A DNA stretch of 64,000 nt from Pseudomonas sp. UBA2684. Lineage in GTDB: Bacteria; Pseudomonadota; Gammaproteobacteria; Pseudomonadales; Pseudomonadaceae. Position 1 is the first letter of the stretch; each line of letters starts with the position of its first letter. Positions 19,273 through 26,985 of this stretch are shown here, piece by piece. The notes beneath the pieces were generated by a model. That model was not told the origin of the DNA, searched no databases, and saw only the letters and a program-made list of their open reading frames with translations. The DNA is taken from positions 90,659 to 154,658 of the forward strand of contig DELY01000048.1 of assembly GCA_002354655.1 (NCBI GenBank), read 5' to 3'. Position numbers and translations under genes: made by a program.

Positions 19273-19584
19273 ATGAGCGTTGCAGACATCGTCAATACCA
19301 TGCAGTCCAAGTTCAACGCCGGTGCCGCTGCCGGCCTGGATCTGGTGTTCCAGTTCAACATCGAAGACGGCGAGAACTACGCCCTGATCGTCAAGGACGG
19401 CACCTGCGCCGTTGAGAAAGGCGACAACGCCAACGCCAACGTGACCCTGATCATGGACACCGAAACCCTGAAAGGCATCACCAGCGGTGAAACCGATGGC
19501 ATGCAGGCTTTCATGTCCGGCAAGCTGCGCGCCGAAGGCGACATGATGCTGGCCATGAAACTGGGCGAACTGTTCCCGGTTTAA
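19273..19584 (+). CDS. SCP2 sterol-carrier-like lipid-binding protein, 103 aa
   Basis: A single SCP2 domain fills the protein (VFQFNIEDGENYALIV, VTLIMDTETLKGITSG, MQAFMSGKLRAEGDMMLAMK). Such stand-alone domains bind fatty acids or acyl-CoA in a hydrophobic tunnel. AAGGAAGAAACC precedes the ATG. The gene is 59 bases after the phosphatase and ends at a strong terminator, so the two may form one transcript. Confidence 0.92.
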   Translation: MSVADIVNTMQSKFNAGAAAGLDLVFQFNIEDGENYALIVKDGTCAVEKGDNANANVTLIMDTETLKGITSGETDGMQAFMSGKLRAEGDMMLAMKLGELFPV

Positions 19585-19610
19585 GCGACAGGCCAACACT
19601 GAACACAAAG

Positions 19611-19641
19611 AAAACCGGAGTCCTGGACTCCGGTTTTTTTT
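19611..19641 (+). terminator. Rho-independent terminator after the SCP2 gene
   Basis: AAAACCGGAGTCC and GGACTCCGGTTTT are perfect complements around one base, followed by TTTTC. It separates the phosphatase-SCP2 pair from the phosphotransferase-SDR pair. Confidence 0.88.
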
Positions 19642-19666
19642 CGTCCGCAGACTGGGCTTCAATGAT

Positions 19667-19685
19667 CAATCAGGCAACCTGATTG
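19667..19685. promoter_or_regulatory. Palindrome upstream of the phosphotransferase gene
   Basis: CAATCAGG-CAA-CCTGATTG is an inverted repeat with 8-bp arms. It lies just after the terminator and about 110 bases before the next start codon. It could be an operator; no regulator is assigned. Confidence 0.35.
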
Positions 19686-19793
19686 TGTGGCAACACGCCC
19701 GCCTATAACGGCGCGTATTGCTTGTGATGATCAGGGTGCAGCATTAGATTAACCAATAATCTCGGGCACCCATCATAAGTAGAAGGGATAAGC

Positions 19794-20861
19794 ATGGCGC
19801 TTACTGACCAGTCCACTCGTATCCGCGAAGGCGAAGAGCTCGACGCGGCGATCATCGACTCCTACCTCAAGGCGCATATCCCCGGCCTGAGTGGCGAACC
19901 GCGCATCAGCCAGTTTCCCGGTGGCGCATCGAACCTGACCTACCTGCTCGAATACCCTGACAAAGAATTCGTCCTGCGTCGTCCGCCGTTCGGTCACAAG
20001 GCCAAATCCGCGCACGACATGGGCCGCGAGTACCGCATCCTCAACCAGCTCAACGCCGGCTTTCCCTATTGCCCGAAAGCCTATGTGCACTGCACCGACG
20101 AATCGGTGATCGGTGCCGAGTTCTATGTCATGGAGCGGGTCAACGGCATCATCCTGCGCTCGGACATGCCAACTGAGCTGAACTTCGACGCCGATAAAAC
20201 CCGCGCCCTGTGCAAAAGCTTTATCGACAAGATGGTCGAACTGCACAACGTCGATTATCAGGCTTGCGGCCTCGGCGACCTGGGCAAGCCGGAAGGCTAC
20301 GTACAGCGTCAGATCGGTGGCTGGAGCGACCGCTATGCGAAAGCCCTAACCCCCGATGCGCCGCTGTGGGAACCGGTCAAGGCTTGGCTCAAGGACAAGA
20401 TGCCCGCCGATCACCACAAACCGGCAATCGTGCACAACGACTACCGCTTCGACAACGTGATCCTCGACCCGCAGAACCCGAGCCAGATCATCGGCGTGCT
20501 GGATTGGGAGCTGACCACAATCGGCGACCCGCTGATGGACCTGGGCAACACCCTCGCCTACTGGATCGAAGCCGGCGATCCGCCACCGGTACAACTGATG
20601 CGCCGTCAGCCGAGCAATGCACCGGGCATGCTGACCCGTCAGCAGTTCGCCGACTACTACGCCGAGCGCGCCGGCATCGAAATCAACAGCATCGACTTCT
20701 ACTACACCTACGGCCTGTTCCGCCTGGCCGGCATCGTGCAGCAGATTTACTACCGCTATTACCACGGGCAAACCCAGGACAAACGCTTCGCGCAGTTCAT
20801 TCAGATGAACAAGCTGCTGGAGCAGATGAGCCTGCAGGTCATCAACAAGTCGCAGCTGTAA
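19794..20861 (+). CDS. APH-like phosphotransferase family protein (ACAD10/11 N-domain type), 355 aa
   Basis: The kinase-like fold shows FPGGASNLTYLL (nucleotide loop), FVLRRPPFG (lysine strand), the catalytic loop IVHNDYRFDNVIL (HxDxxxxN) and the metal-binding VLDWELTTIGDP. This is the branch related to the N-terminal part of ACAD10/11, which phosphorylates 4-hydroxyacyl-CoA in human. Acyl-CoA catabolism is therefore the likely role. The SDR gene follows after 33 bases in the same direction. AGAAGGGATAAGC precedes the ATG. Confidence 0.9.
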   Translation: MALTDQSTRIREGEELDAAIIDSYLKAHIPGLSGEPRISQFPGGASNLTYLLEYPDKEFVLRRPPFGHKAKSAHDMGREYRILNQLNAGFPYCPKAYVHCTDESVIGAEFYVMERVNGIILRSDMPTELNFDADKTRALCKSFIDKMVELHNVDYQACGLGDLGKPEGYVQRQIGGWSDRYAKALTPDAPLWEPVKAWLKDKMPADHHKPAIVHNDYRFDNVILDPQNPSQIIGVLDWELTTIGDPLMDLGNTLAYWIEAGDPPPVQLMRRQPSNAPGMLTRQQFADYYAERAGIEINSIDFYYTYGLFRLAGIVQQIYYRYYHGQTQDKRFAQFIQMNKLLEQMSLQVINKSQL

Positions 20862-20894
20862 TCCGGCCTAACGCATTCAGACAAGGGGAACCGC

Positions 20895-21662
20895 ATGTCC
20901 AAGACCCAACTGTTCGACCTCGACGGCAAAATCGCCTTCGTCTCCGGTGCCAGCCGTGGCATCGGTGAATCCATCGCCAAATTGCTGGCCCAGCAAGGCG
21001 CCCATGTGATCGTCTCGAGCCGCAAGCTCGACGGCTGCCAAGCGGTTGCCGATGCGATCGTCGCCGCTGGCGGCAAGTCGACTGCGATTGCCTGCCACAT
21101 CGGTGAAATGGAGCAGATCCAGAACGTCTTCGCGCAAATCCGCGAGCAATTCGGCCGCCTGGACATTCTGGTCAACAACGCCGCGACCAACCCGCAATTC
21201 TGCAACGTATTGGACACCGACCTGTCGGCCTTTCAGAAAACCGTCGACGTGAACATCCGCGGCTACTACTTCATGTCCATCGAAGGCGGCAAGCTGATGA
21301 AGCAGAACGGTGGCGGCAGCATCATCAACGTCGCCTCGATCAACGGCGTCTCGCCGGGCGAGTTCCAGGGCATCTACTCGGTGACCAAGGCCGCGGTGAT
21401 CAGCATGACCAAGGTCTTTGCCAAGGAATGCGCGCAGTTCGGCATTCGCTGCAACGCCCTGCTGCCAGGCCTGACCGATACCAAGTTCGCCTCAGCACTG
21501 ACCAAGAACGACGCGATTCTCAATATCGCCCTGCAACGTATCCCGCTCAAGCGCGTCGCCGACCCGAGCGAAATGGCCGGCGCAGTGTTGTACCTGGCCA
21601 GCGATGCCTCCAGCTACACCACCGGTGTGTCGCTGAATGTCGATGGCGGCTTCCTTTCCTGA
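20895..21662 (+). CDS. Short-chain dehydrogenase/reductase, 255 aa
   Basis: A classical SDR: cofactor motif SGASRGIGESIAKLLAQQG near residue 17, structural NNAATNP (NNAG variant), catalytic Ser in INVASINGVSPG, and YSVTKAAV containing the YxxxK. The C-terminus VSLNVDGGFLS is typical. The Arg in SSRKLDG after the second strand favours NADP(H). AAGGGGAACCGC is the binding site. It is probably co-transcribed with the phosphotransferase, and 3-hydroxyacyl or alcohol oxidation is plausible. Confidence 0.92.
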   Translation: MSKTQLFDLDGKIAFVSGASRGIGESIAKLLAQQGAHVIVSSRKLDGCQAVADAIVAAGGKSTAIACHIGEMEQIQNVFAQIREQFGRLDILVNNAATNPQFCNVLDTDLSAFQKTVDVNIRGYYFMSIEGGKLMKQNGGGSIINVASINGVSPGEFQGIYSVTKAAVISMTKVFAKECAQFGIRCNALLPGLTDTKFASALTKNDAILNIALQRIPLKRVADPSEMAGAVLYLASDASSYTTGVSLNVDGGFLS

Positions 21663-21725
21663 TAAAGCGTTGCACACGACAAAGGCTATGTCCCGGTTAC
21701 GTGTTGCAGGAGAAACCGCGCTTTT

Positions 21726-21793
21726 GTGGGAGCGGATTTATCCGCGAAAATCTTTGAAAACTGAAGATCTTTCGCGGCTAAAGCCGCTCCCAC
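21726..21793. repeat. REPIN: inverted pair of REP elements
   Basis: GTGGGAGCGG-ATTTAT-CCGCGAA at 21726-21748 and TTCGCGGCTAAAGCCGCTCCCAC (quoted in parts; 21771-21793) are two REP palindromes in opposite orientation. They are separated by 22 bases and form a long hairpin. Such doublets are non-autonomous elements mobilised by RAYT transposases in Pseudomonas. No RAYT gene is in the window. Confidence 0.85.
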
Positions 21794-21832
21794 GTGACGG
21801 CGGTCTGCATCAACAGTTAACGGGTACAGAGC
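21772..21832 (-). repeat. 61-nt dispersed repeat, copy 1 (inverted relative to copy 2)
   Basis: Read on the minus strand it begins GCTCTGTACC and ends in the REP GCTTTAGCCGCGA. It matches 63940-64000 with two mismatches in 61 bases. The match extends about 39 bases beyond the REP core, so it is more than a shared REP. Confidence 0.85.
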
Positions 21833-21836
21833 CATG

Positions 21837-21863
21837 AAAAAGGGACCTACGGGTCCCTTTTTT
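21837..21863. terminator. Bidirectional rho-independent terminator
   Basis: AAAAAGGGACC, loop TACG-like, GGTCCCTTTTTT. It lies between the rightward SDR gene and the leftward membrane-protein gene. Confidence 0.88.
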
Positions 21864-21881
21864 GCTTTGTAGGCGCAGCGC

Positions 21882-22529
21882 TTACTGCCAATCCTGCATG
21901 GCCTGATTGGCCGCTTGATTCATCGGCTGCGCCAGTAACCCCGTCGGCGTCAGGCTGACGCTGTAAACGGCGTCGTCGGCGATTGGCAGGTAGGTGACGC
22001 GTCGCGCCTGCGGGTCGAACATGAACAGGTCATGCTGGCCCAGGCGCAACCAGCGCCACACATCGATGCCGTACGGGCTTTCCGCCAGATCGGCCTGGGC
22101 ATGCTGGGCCAAGGTTTGTTGCTCGATGGACAGGAAACGCCCCGAGAGTTTTTCCAGACGGTAGCCTGGCTGCAAGCCGATCAACGCGGCCAAGCCTTTC
22201 CATTGCAGCAGGCGCGCATCCAACTGCCAGAGATCCCCTTCGAGGATCACGCTGCGCTCGTGGCTGCCTTCCAGCAGATTGACCCGGTAGCCGGAACCTT
22301 GCGCCTGAAAGCTCAGGGTCAGCAGTGGCTTGCCTTGCGGCAGCGGCGCATAGCTGTACAGGTCATAGGCCGCCAGGCCAATCAGCCCGGCCAGCGCGAG
22401 GAAAGCCAGGCCACAGGTGCCGCGTAACCAACCCATAAACCACTGACTGTTGAACAGAATACGTGCCGCGACCCACACCGCCAGCACTGCCAACAACGCC
22501 GTTGCCCAGGCCAGACCGTCGTACTGCAT
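21882..22529 (-). CDS. Inner-membrane protein of unknown function, 215 aa
   Basis: Two N-terminal transmembrane helices are seen: ATALLAVLAVWVAARILF and FLALAGLIGLAAYDLYSY. A periplasmic or cytosolic domain with KPLLTLSFQAQGSGYRV and a C-terminal VYLPI-like beta region follows. Homologues in Pseudomonas are often labelled cation/multidrug efflux pump. Two helices and the absence of transporter motifs make that label doubtful. It is convergent with the SDR gene and divergent from the TSUP permease. Confidence 0.75.
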   Translation of the reverse strand: MQYDGLAWATALLAVLAVWVAARILFNSQWFMGWLRGTCGLAFLALAGLIGLAAYDLYSYAPLPQGKPLLTLSFQAQGSGYRVNLLEGSHERSVILEGDLWQLDARLLQWKGLAALIGLQPGYRLEKLSGRFLSIEQQTLAQHAQADLAESPYGIDVWRWLRLGQHDLFMFDPQARRVTYLPIADDAVYSVSLTPTGLLAQPMNQAANQAMQDWQ

Positions 22530-22629
22530 TGGCTTGATTCCTTCTGCGTGAAAATGCCGGCATTATGCGCAGCTGTCTCGCCCCCGAACAGCAAGATCGC
22601 TGCGCAATCGGACACAGGTCGTCTTTTTT

Positions 22630-23409
22630 ATGCCCTTCCCTCTTGAGCTCGCCGTTGACCCCACGACACTGGCGATCCTGGCCTTGGTGGCCTTTATTGC
22701 CGGCTTTATCGACGCCATCGCCGGCGGTGGCGGTCTGCTGACCATTCCAGCCCTGCTCACTGCTGGCCTGCCGCCGCATCTGGTACTCGGCACCAACAAA
22801 CTCAGCGCTACCTTCGGTGCAGCGGTCGCCAGCTACACCTTCTACCGGCGCAAGTTGTTCGACCCGGCGCAATGGCGCAATGCCTTGATCGGTACTGCCA
22901 TCGGCGCGTTTCTCGGTGCTGCCATCGCCCAGTGGCTACCCGCCGAATGGCTCAACCAGATGCTCCCGGCGGTGGTATTCGCCTGCGGCCTGTACTTGCT
23001 GTTCGGCCGCACGCCGGACGCGCCGCTGAACCCGGACGCCCCTATTCCGCGCGTCCGCCAGTGGCCGCAAAGCCTCAGCCTGGGGTTCTACGATGGCGTG
23101 GCCGGCCCCGGCACAGGCGCGTTCTGGACGGTCAGCAGCCTGCTGCTCTACCCGCTCGATCTGGTGCGCGCCAGCGGCGTGGCCCGCAGCATGAACTTCG
23201 TCAGCAACGCCTGCGCCTTGTCGATCTTCATCATTAGCGGGCAAGTCGCCTGGCTGCTGGGGATCTGCATGGGCCTGGCCCTGATGGCCGGCGCGTTTCT
23301 TGGCGCGCGCACGGCGATCAAGGGCGGTTCGAAATTCATCCGCCCGGTGTTCATCCTGGTGGTGTTGGCGCTGACCGCGCGGCTAGCCTGGCAGCACTGG
23401 CTCGGCTAA
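22630..23409 (+). CDS. TSUP (TauE/SafE-YfcA) family permease, 259 aa
   Basis: Seven to eight hydrophobic helices with the family signatures [20 protein letters not shown] and [13 protein letters not shown] in the first half are repeated as [15 protein letters not shown] in the second. TSUP proteins move sulfite, sulfonates or other organic anions. Here the YfcA-type motif gives the family but not the substrate. Its last 27 bases overlap the 3' end of the convergent nudC gene. Confidence 0.9.
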   Translation: MPFPLELAVDPTTLAILALVAFIAGFIDAIAGGGGLLTIPALLTAGLPPHLVLGTNKLSATFGAAVASYTFYRRKLFDPAQWRNALIGTAIGAFLGAAIAQWLPAEWLNQMLPAVVFACGLYLLFGRTPDAPLNPDAPIPRVRQWPQSLSLGFYDGVAGPGTGAFWTVSSLLLYPLDLVRASGVARSMNFVSNACALSIFIISGQVAWLLGICMGLALMAGAFLGARTAIKGGSKFIRPVFILVVLALTARLAWQHWLG

Positions 23410-24213
23410 GCCCAGACGGCGCGCCACATAGACATCGATCAGGTAGCGGGCGATCGAGCGCGCCGCCGGTAAAGGTGGCAACTGGTGCACGCTGAACCAC
23501 TGCGCATCTTCGATCTCGTCCGCTTGCATGACGATCTCGCCGCCGGCGTATTCGGCATGGAAACCGAGCATCAGCGAATGCGGGAACGGCCAGCCCTGGC
23601 TGCCGAGGTAATGCACGTTCTGCACCTCGACCCCGACCTCTTCACGCACCTCGCGCTGCACGCACTGCTCCACCGATTCACCAGCCTCGACGAAGCCGGC
23701 CAGGGTGCTGTAGACACCGGGGACAAAACGCGGCGAGCGCGCCAGAAGAATCTCATCGCCACGGGTCACCAGCACGATCATGCTCGGCGACAGGCGCGGG
23801 TAATGGTGTAGCTCGCAGCGCGGACAATGCAGCGCCCTTTCGCCGGCAAAATGCTGTGTAGGGCCGCCACAGCTGCCGCAGAAGCGATGCTGGCGCGCCC
23901 AGGTGCCAATTTGCGTGGCGTAGCTGAGCAGCTTGAAGGTATCGGCATCGCCTTGCAGCATGAACTGCCGCAGGCTTTGCCAGAGACAGCCCGGCAACTC
24001 GACGGGTTGATCGAGCTCCAGCAGGTAGATCGCATCGCCGTCGAAATGGCCGAGGCCGTGCTCGGCGAGGATCGGCAGATCCTGTTTTTTCAACCATTCG
24101 CGTGGAAACAACACGCCGTTGCTGTCGGCGAGAAAATGCTGCTTGCAGTGCGCCAGTACCCAGCCACCCGATTGCTGGCTGTCGAGCACTGCTGGCTGCC
24201 AGCGCGAGCTCAT
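23383..24213 (-). CDS. nudC: NAD(+) diphosphatase / decapping Nudix enzyme NudC, 276 aa
   Basis: NudC cleaves NADH to NMNH and AMP and removes NAD caps from RNA 5' ends. A four-cysteine zinc site (FCGSCG and CPRC) precedes the Nudix domain. The Nudix box is complete: [20 protein letters not shown], then VGVE. The family-specific [14 protein letters not shown] tail motif (SQPWPFPxS variant) is present. The start at 24213 abuts the fimL stop region, so co-transcription with fimL is likely. Confidence 0.95.
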   Translation of the reverse strand: MSSRWQPAVLDSQQSGGWVLAHCKQHFLADSNGVLFPREWLKKQDLPILAEHGLGHFDGDAIYLLELDQPVELPGCLWQSLRQFMLQGDADTFKLLSYATQIGTWARQHRFCGSCGGPTQHFAGERALHCPRCELHHYPRLSPSMIVLVTRGDEILLARSPRFVPGVYSTLAGFVEAGESVEQCVQREVREEVGVEVQNVHYLGSQGWPFPHSLMLGFHAEYAGGEIVMQADEIEDAQWFSVHQLPPLPAARSIARYLIDVYVARRLGLAEPVLPG

Positions 24214-25893
24214 TTAAGCCGCCACCGGCAAGCCCAAGGCACGCACGCTTTCGGCGGCCAGGTCGAGCACACTGGGCTGGGTCTCCGGACGCAGCACGGC
24301 GCCGGCCTCCAAGTAATATTCGAGGCTACTCAAGGCATCCGCAAGGGTTTCCAGCATCTGCTCGGAAGGCATCTGCGGCGCCTCGAGCATTTGCTTCTGG
24401 ATGTATTCGGCACAGGCGCCGACCAGCAGGGCCGCACGCTCTTGGCCGAGAAACCACAGACCACCGCGCACCGCCTGCAAACTGAACGGCACGTTGGACA
24501 GGTGCATGCGGTCGCCACTGGCTTCCAGGTACGCGGTGATCGCGCGTTTGGCCAGCGCCAGGCCGGCTTGGGCTTCGTCGACCACGACAATGCGTGCTTC
24601 GTTAAGTTGGTGGTAGGCAAAAGACTCCGCTTCATGACCCGGCTGCGCTTGCACCGCGCGCGCATCGCGGCGCTCGCCGCGCTCCAGGCTGGCCACCATG
24701 CCTTCGACATAGAGCACCGCATCGGCCAGCTTGAGCAACTCCTGGGTCTGCGGCGGGCTCTCTTCGCTCCACCCGGCGACCGTCTGCAACTGCGCACTCA
24801 ACGAGTTGCCGGCCGAACTGAGGCCGACCATGCCCAGGGTCTTGCTTAGCTTGCCGAGCAAGGCATGCAGGTTGCTGAGGTTGTCCGCCTGCAAGGTGCC
24901 GCGCTCGATCAGGTCGAGCATATCTTTGACACTGGCCAGTTCTTCGCGAATCGCCGAACTGAGCGAACGCATCACCGCCTGCCCCGGACCAGCCAAGCGC
25001 TGGTATTCCTCTTCCAGCAGGTGATCGGTGAAAGGTAGCGGCGTCAGGCCGAACAGCTCGCGCACCGGGGTGGCGACCGGGCCACGGCTATCCGCCAAGG
25101 CCACCAGGTAGAGCAGCTCTTTGAGCAGGCTACGCGGCGCCTCGTATTGACCATTGCCGAGCATCTGCTTGAGCTCGCGATCGATCCGCGAGAACAGCTG
25201 CTTGCGCGACTTGCGCGCCAGCAACTGACCGTCGACCTGCGCCTCCAGCGCCGCTGCACCAATCCAGCTCAAACGGCCGCGCGGCTCATTGGCATACAGA
25301 CTGTCCAGCCGGCCCATGGCGCGGCCCATCAGCTTCAGACTGGCTTGTGGATTCTGCTCACGGATAAAGCCGAGTAAGCCAACTTGATACATGTGACGCA
25401 AACGACGCCCTTCGATTTCCTTGGCCGCCGCATCCAGAGCCACAGGCGTGCTGCGTGGGCGGGCATGATCGAGGCGGACGCTGAAGAAAAAGCTCTCGGG
25501 CAAGGCCGGCTGGCCACCGGCTTGGCGCAAATCGTTGATCGCCGGCAGCAACAGCTCAGGCATTTCCTGGCGGTGCGCGTCGACGTTTTCCAGGTAGCGG
25601 CGCAGCACATGCAGCGCATTACTCAGCGCCGAGAGCTGCACATCACGCTCTTCGCCGGCACCGGCGGGAATATCGGTGGCCTGGTCGAGCACTTCCTGGG
25701 CCAGCAACTCGGCCCCCGCCAGCTCAATCAAGTTGAGCGTGCCGCGCACCTGCTGCAGGTTTTCCACCGCCTGCTGCAAGAGGCTGCCGTTGTGCCGCTC
25801 GGCGATGAACTGTTCGAGGCTCGACTCAGCCTCCTCTATCGTGGTGAACAGCTCGTCGCGCACCAAGCTAAGGGACGTTGCTCCAGAAACCAT
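24214..25893 (-). CDS. fimL: FimL, ChpA-like regulator of twitching motility and cAMP, 559 aa
   Basis: The protein resembles the N-terminal part of the chemosensor kinase ChpA. It has repeated helical Hpt-like units (VRGTLNLIELAGAELLAQEV, LHALLGKLSKTLGMVGL, ALSSLEYYLEAGAV). The phospho-accepting histidine of real Hpt domains (HxxKG) is not present in any of them, as known for P. aeruginosa FimL. FimL promotes adenylate cyclase CyaB activity and type IV pilus function. Position between nudC and a crotonase gene matches the PAO1 order as I recall it. Length is typical (about 557). Confidence 0.88.
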   Translation of the reverse strand: MVSGATSLSLVRDELFTTIEEAESSLEQFIAERHNGSLLQQAVENLQQVRGTLNLIELAGAELLAQEVLDQATDIPAGAGEERDVQLSALSNALHVLRRYLENVDAHRQEMPELLLPAINDLRQAGGQPALPESFFFSVRLDHARPRSTPVALDAAAKEIEGRRLRHMYQVGLLGFIREQNPQASLKLMGRAMGRLDSLYANEPRGRLSWIGAAALEAQVDGQLLARKSRKQLFSRIDRELKQMLGNGQYEAPRSLLKELLYLVALADSRGPVATPVRELFGLTPLPFTDHLLEEEYQRLAGPGQAVMRSLSSAIREELASVKDMLDLIERGTLQADNLSNLHALLGKLSKTLGMVGLSSAGNSLSAQLQTVAGWSEESPPQTQELLKLADAVLYVEGMVASLERGERRDARAVQAQPGHEAESFAYHQLNEARIVVVDEAQAGLALAKRAITAYLEASGDRMHLSNVPFSLQAVRGGLWFLGQERAALLVGACAEYIQKQMLEAPQMPSEQMLETLADALSSLEYYLEAGAVLRPETQPSVLDLAAESVRALGLPVAA

Positions 25894-25943
25894 GAGCTAT
25901 TGCGCCTCCCGCGCCGGTAGAAAAGACAGTTGCGGGCAATGCA

Positions 25944-26765
25944 TCAGTCGGCGAACTCCGGCTTCTGCTTGCTCATATGTGCCGCCATCGCCACACGCAG
26001 GTCGGCCGATTGCAACATCGCCGCGTTCCAGGTGGCGATGTACTCAAGGCCATCGTCGACCCGGTGGTCGCGCATGTAGCGAATCATGTGTTTGGTGCCG
26101 CGCACCGCAACCGGCGATTTTGCGGCGATTTCACGGGCAATCTCCATCACCCCGTCGAGCAGTGCCGTGGCATCGCCGTAGGTACGATTGACCAGGCCAA
26201 TGCTACGCGCCTCGTTGCCGTCGATGCTGCGCCCGGTGAAGGCCAGCTCGCGCATCATGCCATCGCCGATGATCCGCGGCAGACGCTGCAAGGTGCCGAC
26301 GTCGGCGGCCATGCCGATGTCGATTTCCTTGATCGAGAATTGCGCGTCGACGGTCGAGTAACGCATGTCACACGCAGCAATCAGGTCGATGGCGCCACCC
26401 AAACAGTAGCCCTGGATCGCCGCCAGCACCGGTTTGCGGCACTGGTCCACGGCATTGAACGAGGCTTGCAGTTCGAGAATCTTGCGCCGCAGCGCTTCGG
26501 CATTACGGCCGACGTCCTTGCCCAACTGGCTGCCAACCTGCGCCAGCATCATCAGGTCGATGCCCGACGAGAAATGCTTGCCCGCCCCGGAAAGCACCAC
26601 TACCCGCACCTCATCGGTGGCCTCGATCCAGCGGAAGATCTCGATGATCTCCGCCCAGAAGTCGGCGTTCATGGCGTTGACTTTTTCCGGGCGATTGATC
26701 ACCACATGGGCGATCTTATCTGCCAACTCGACACGAAAGGCTTTGTAGTCGGACACGGCAGTCAT
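25944..26765 (-). CDS. Crotonase (enoyl-CoA hydratase/isomerase) family protein, 273 aa
   Basis: The crotonase oxyanion-hole segments are present: GAGKHFSSGIDLMML and IQGYCLGGAIDLIAACDMRY. A dienoyl-CoA isomerase-like acid occurs in SIKEIDIGMAADVGTL, where Asp takes the place of hydratase Glu. This makes a delta(3,5)-delta(2,4)-dienoyl-CoA isomerase (ECH1 type) more likely than a plain hydratase. It acts in unsaturated fatty-acid degradation in the cytosol. The gap to fimL is 50 bases. Confidence 0.88.
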   Translation of the reverse strand: MTAVSDYKAFRVELADKIAHVVINRPEKVNAMNADFWAEIIEIFRWIEATDEVRVVVLSGAGKHFSSGIDLMMLAQVGSQLGKDVGRNAEALRRKILELQASFNAVDQCRKPVLAAIQGYCLGGAIDLIAACDMRYSTVDAQFSIKEIDIGMAADVGTLQRLPRIIGDGMMRELAFTGRSIDGNEARSIGLVNRTYGDATALLDGVMEIAREIAAKSPVAVRGTKHMIRYMRDHRVDDGLEYIATWNAAMLQSADLRVAMAAHMSKQKPEFAD

Positions 26766-26985
26766 CCTCAGCGGCAGATGGCGCAGACGCGCATAGAAAT
26801 ATTCTTATGATTACAACCGCGCAACTATAACAAGGACGACATAAATGTCGATGCCAGCCACTGTGACGCAGGACACGTCATCGCGTTAAGCATCACCTTG
26901 GGTGTTGGCGTTAACCACTTGATCTACCGAGGATACTGCCGCGGCCACAGCGCAGTTTGCAGGGTCTGCGCCGCAGCCGGCAGAC

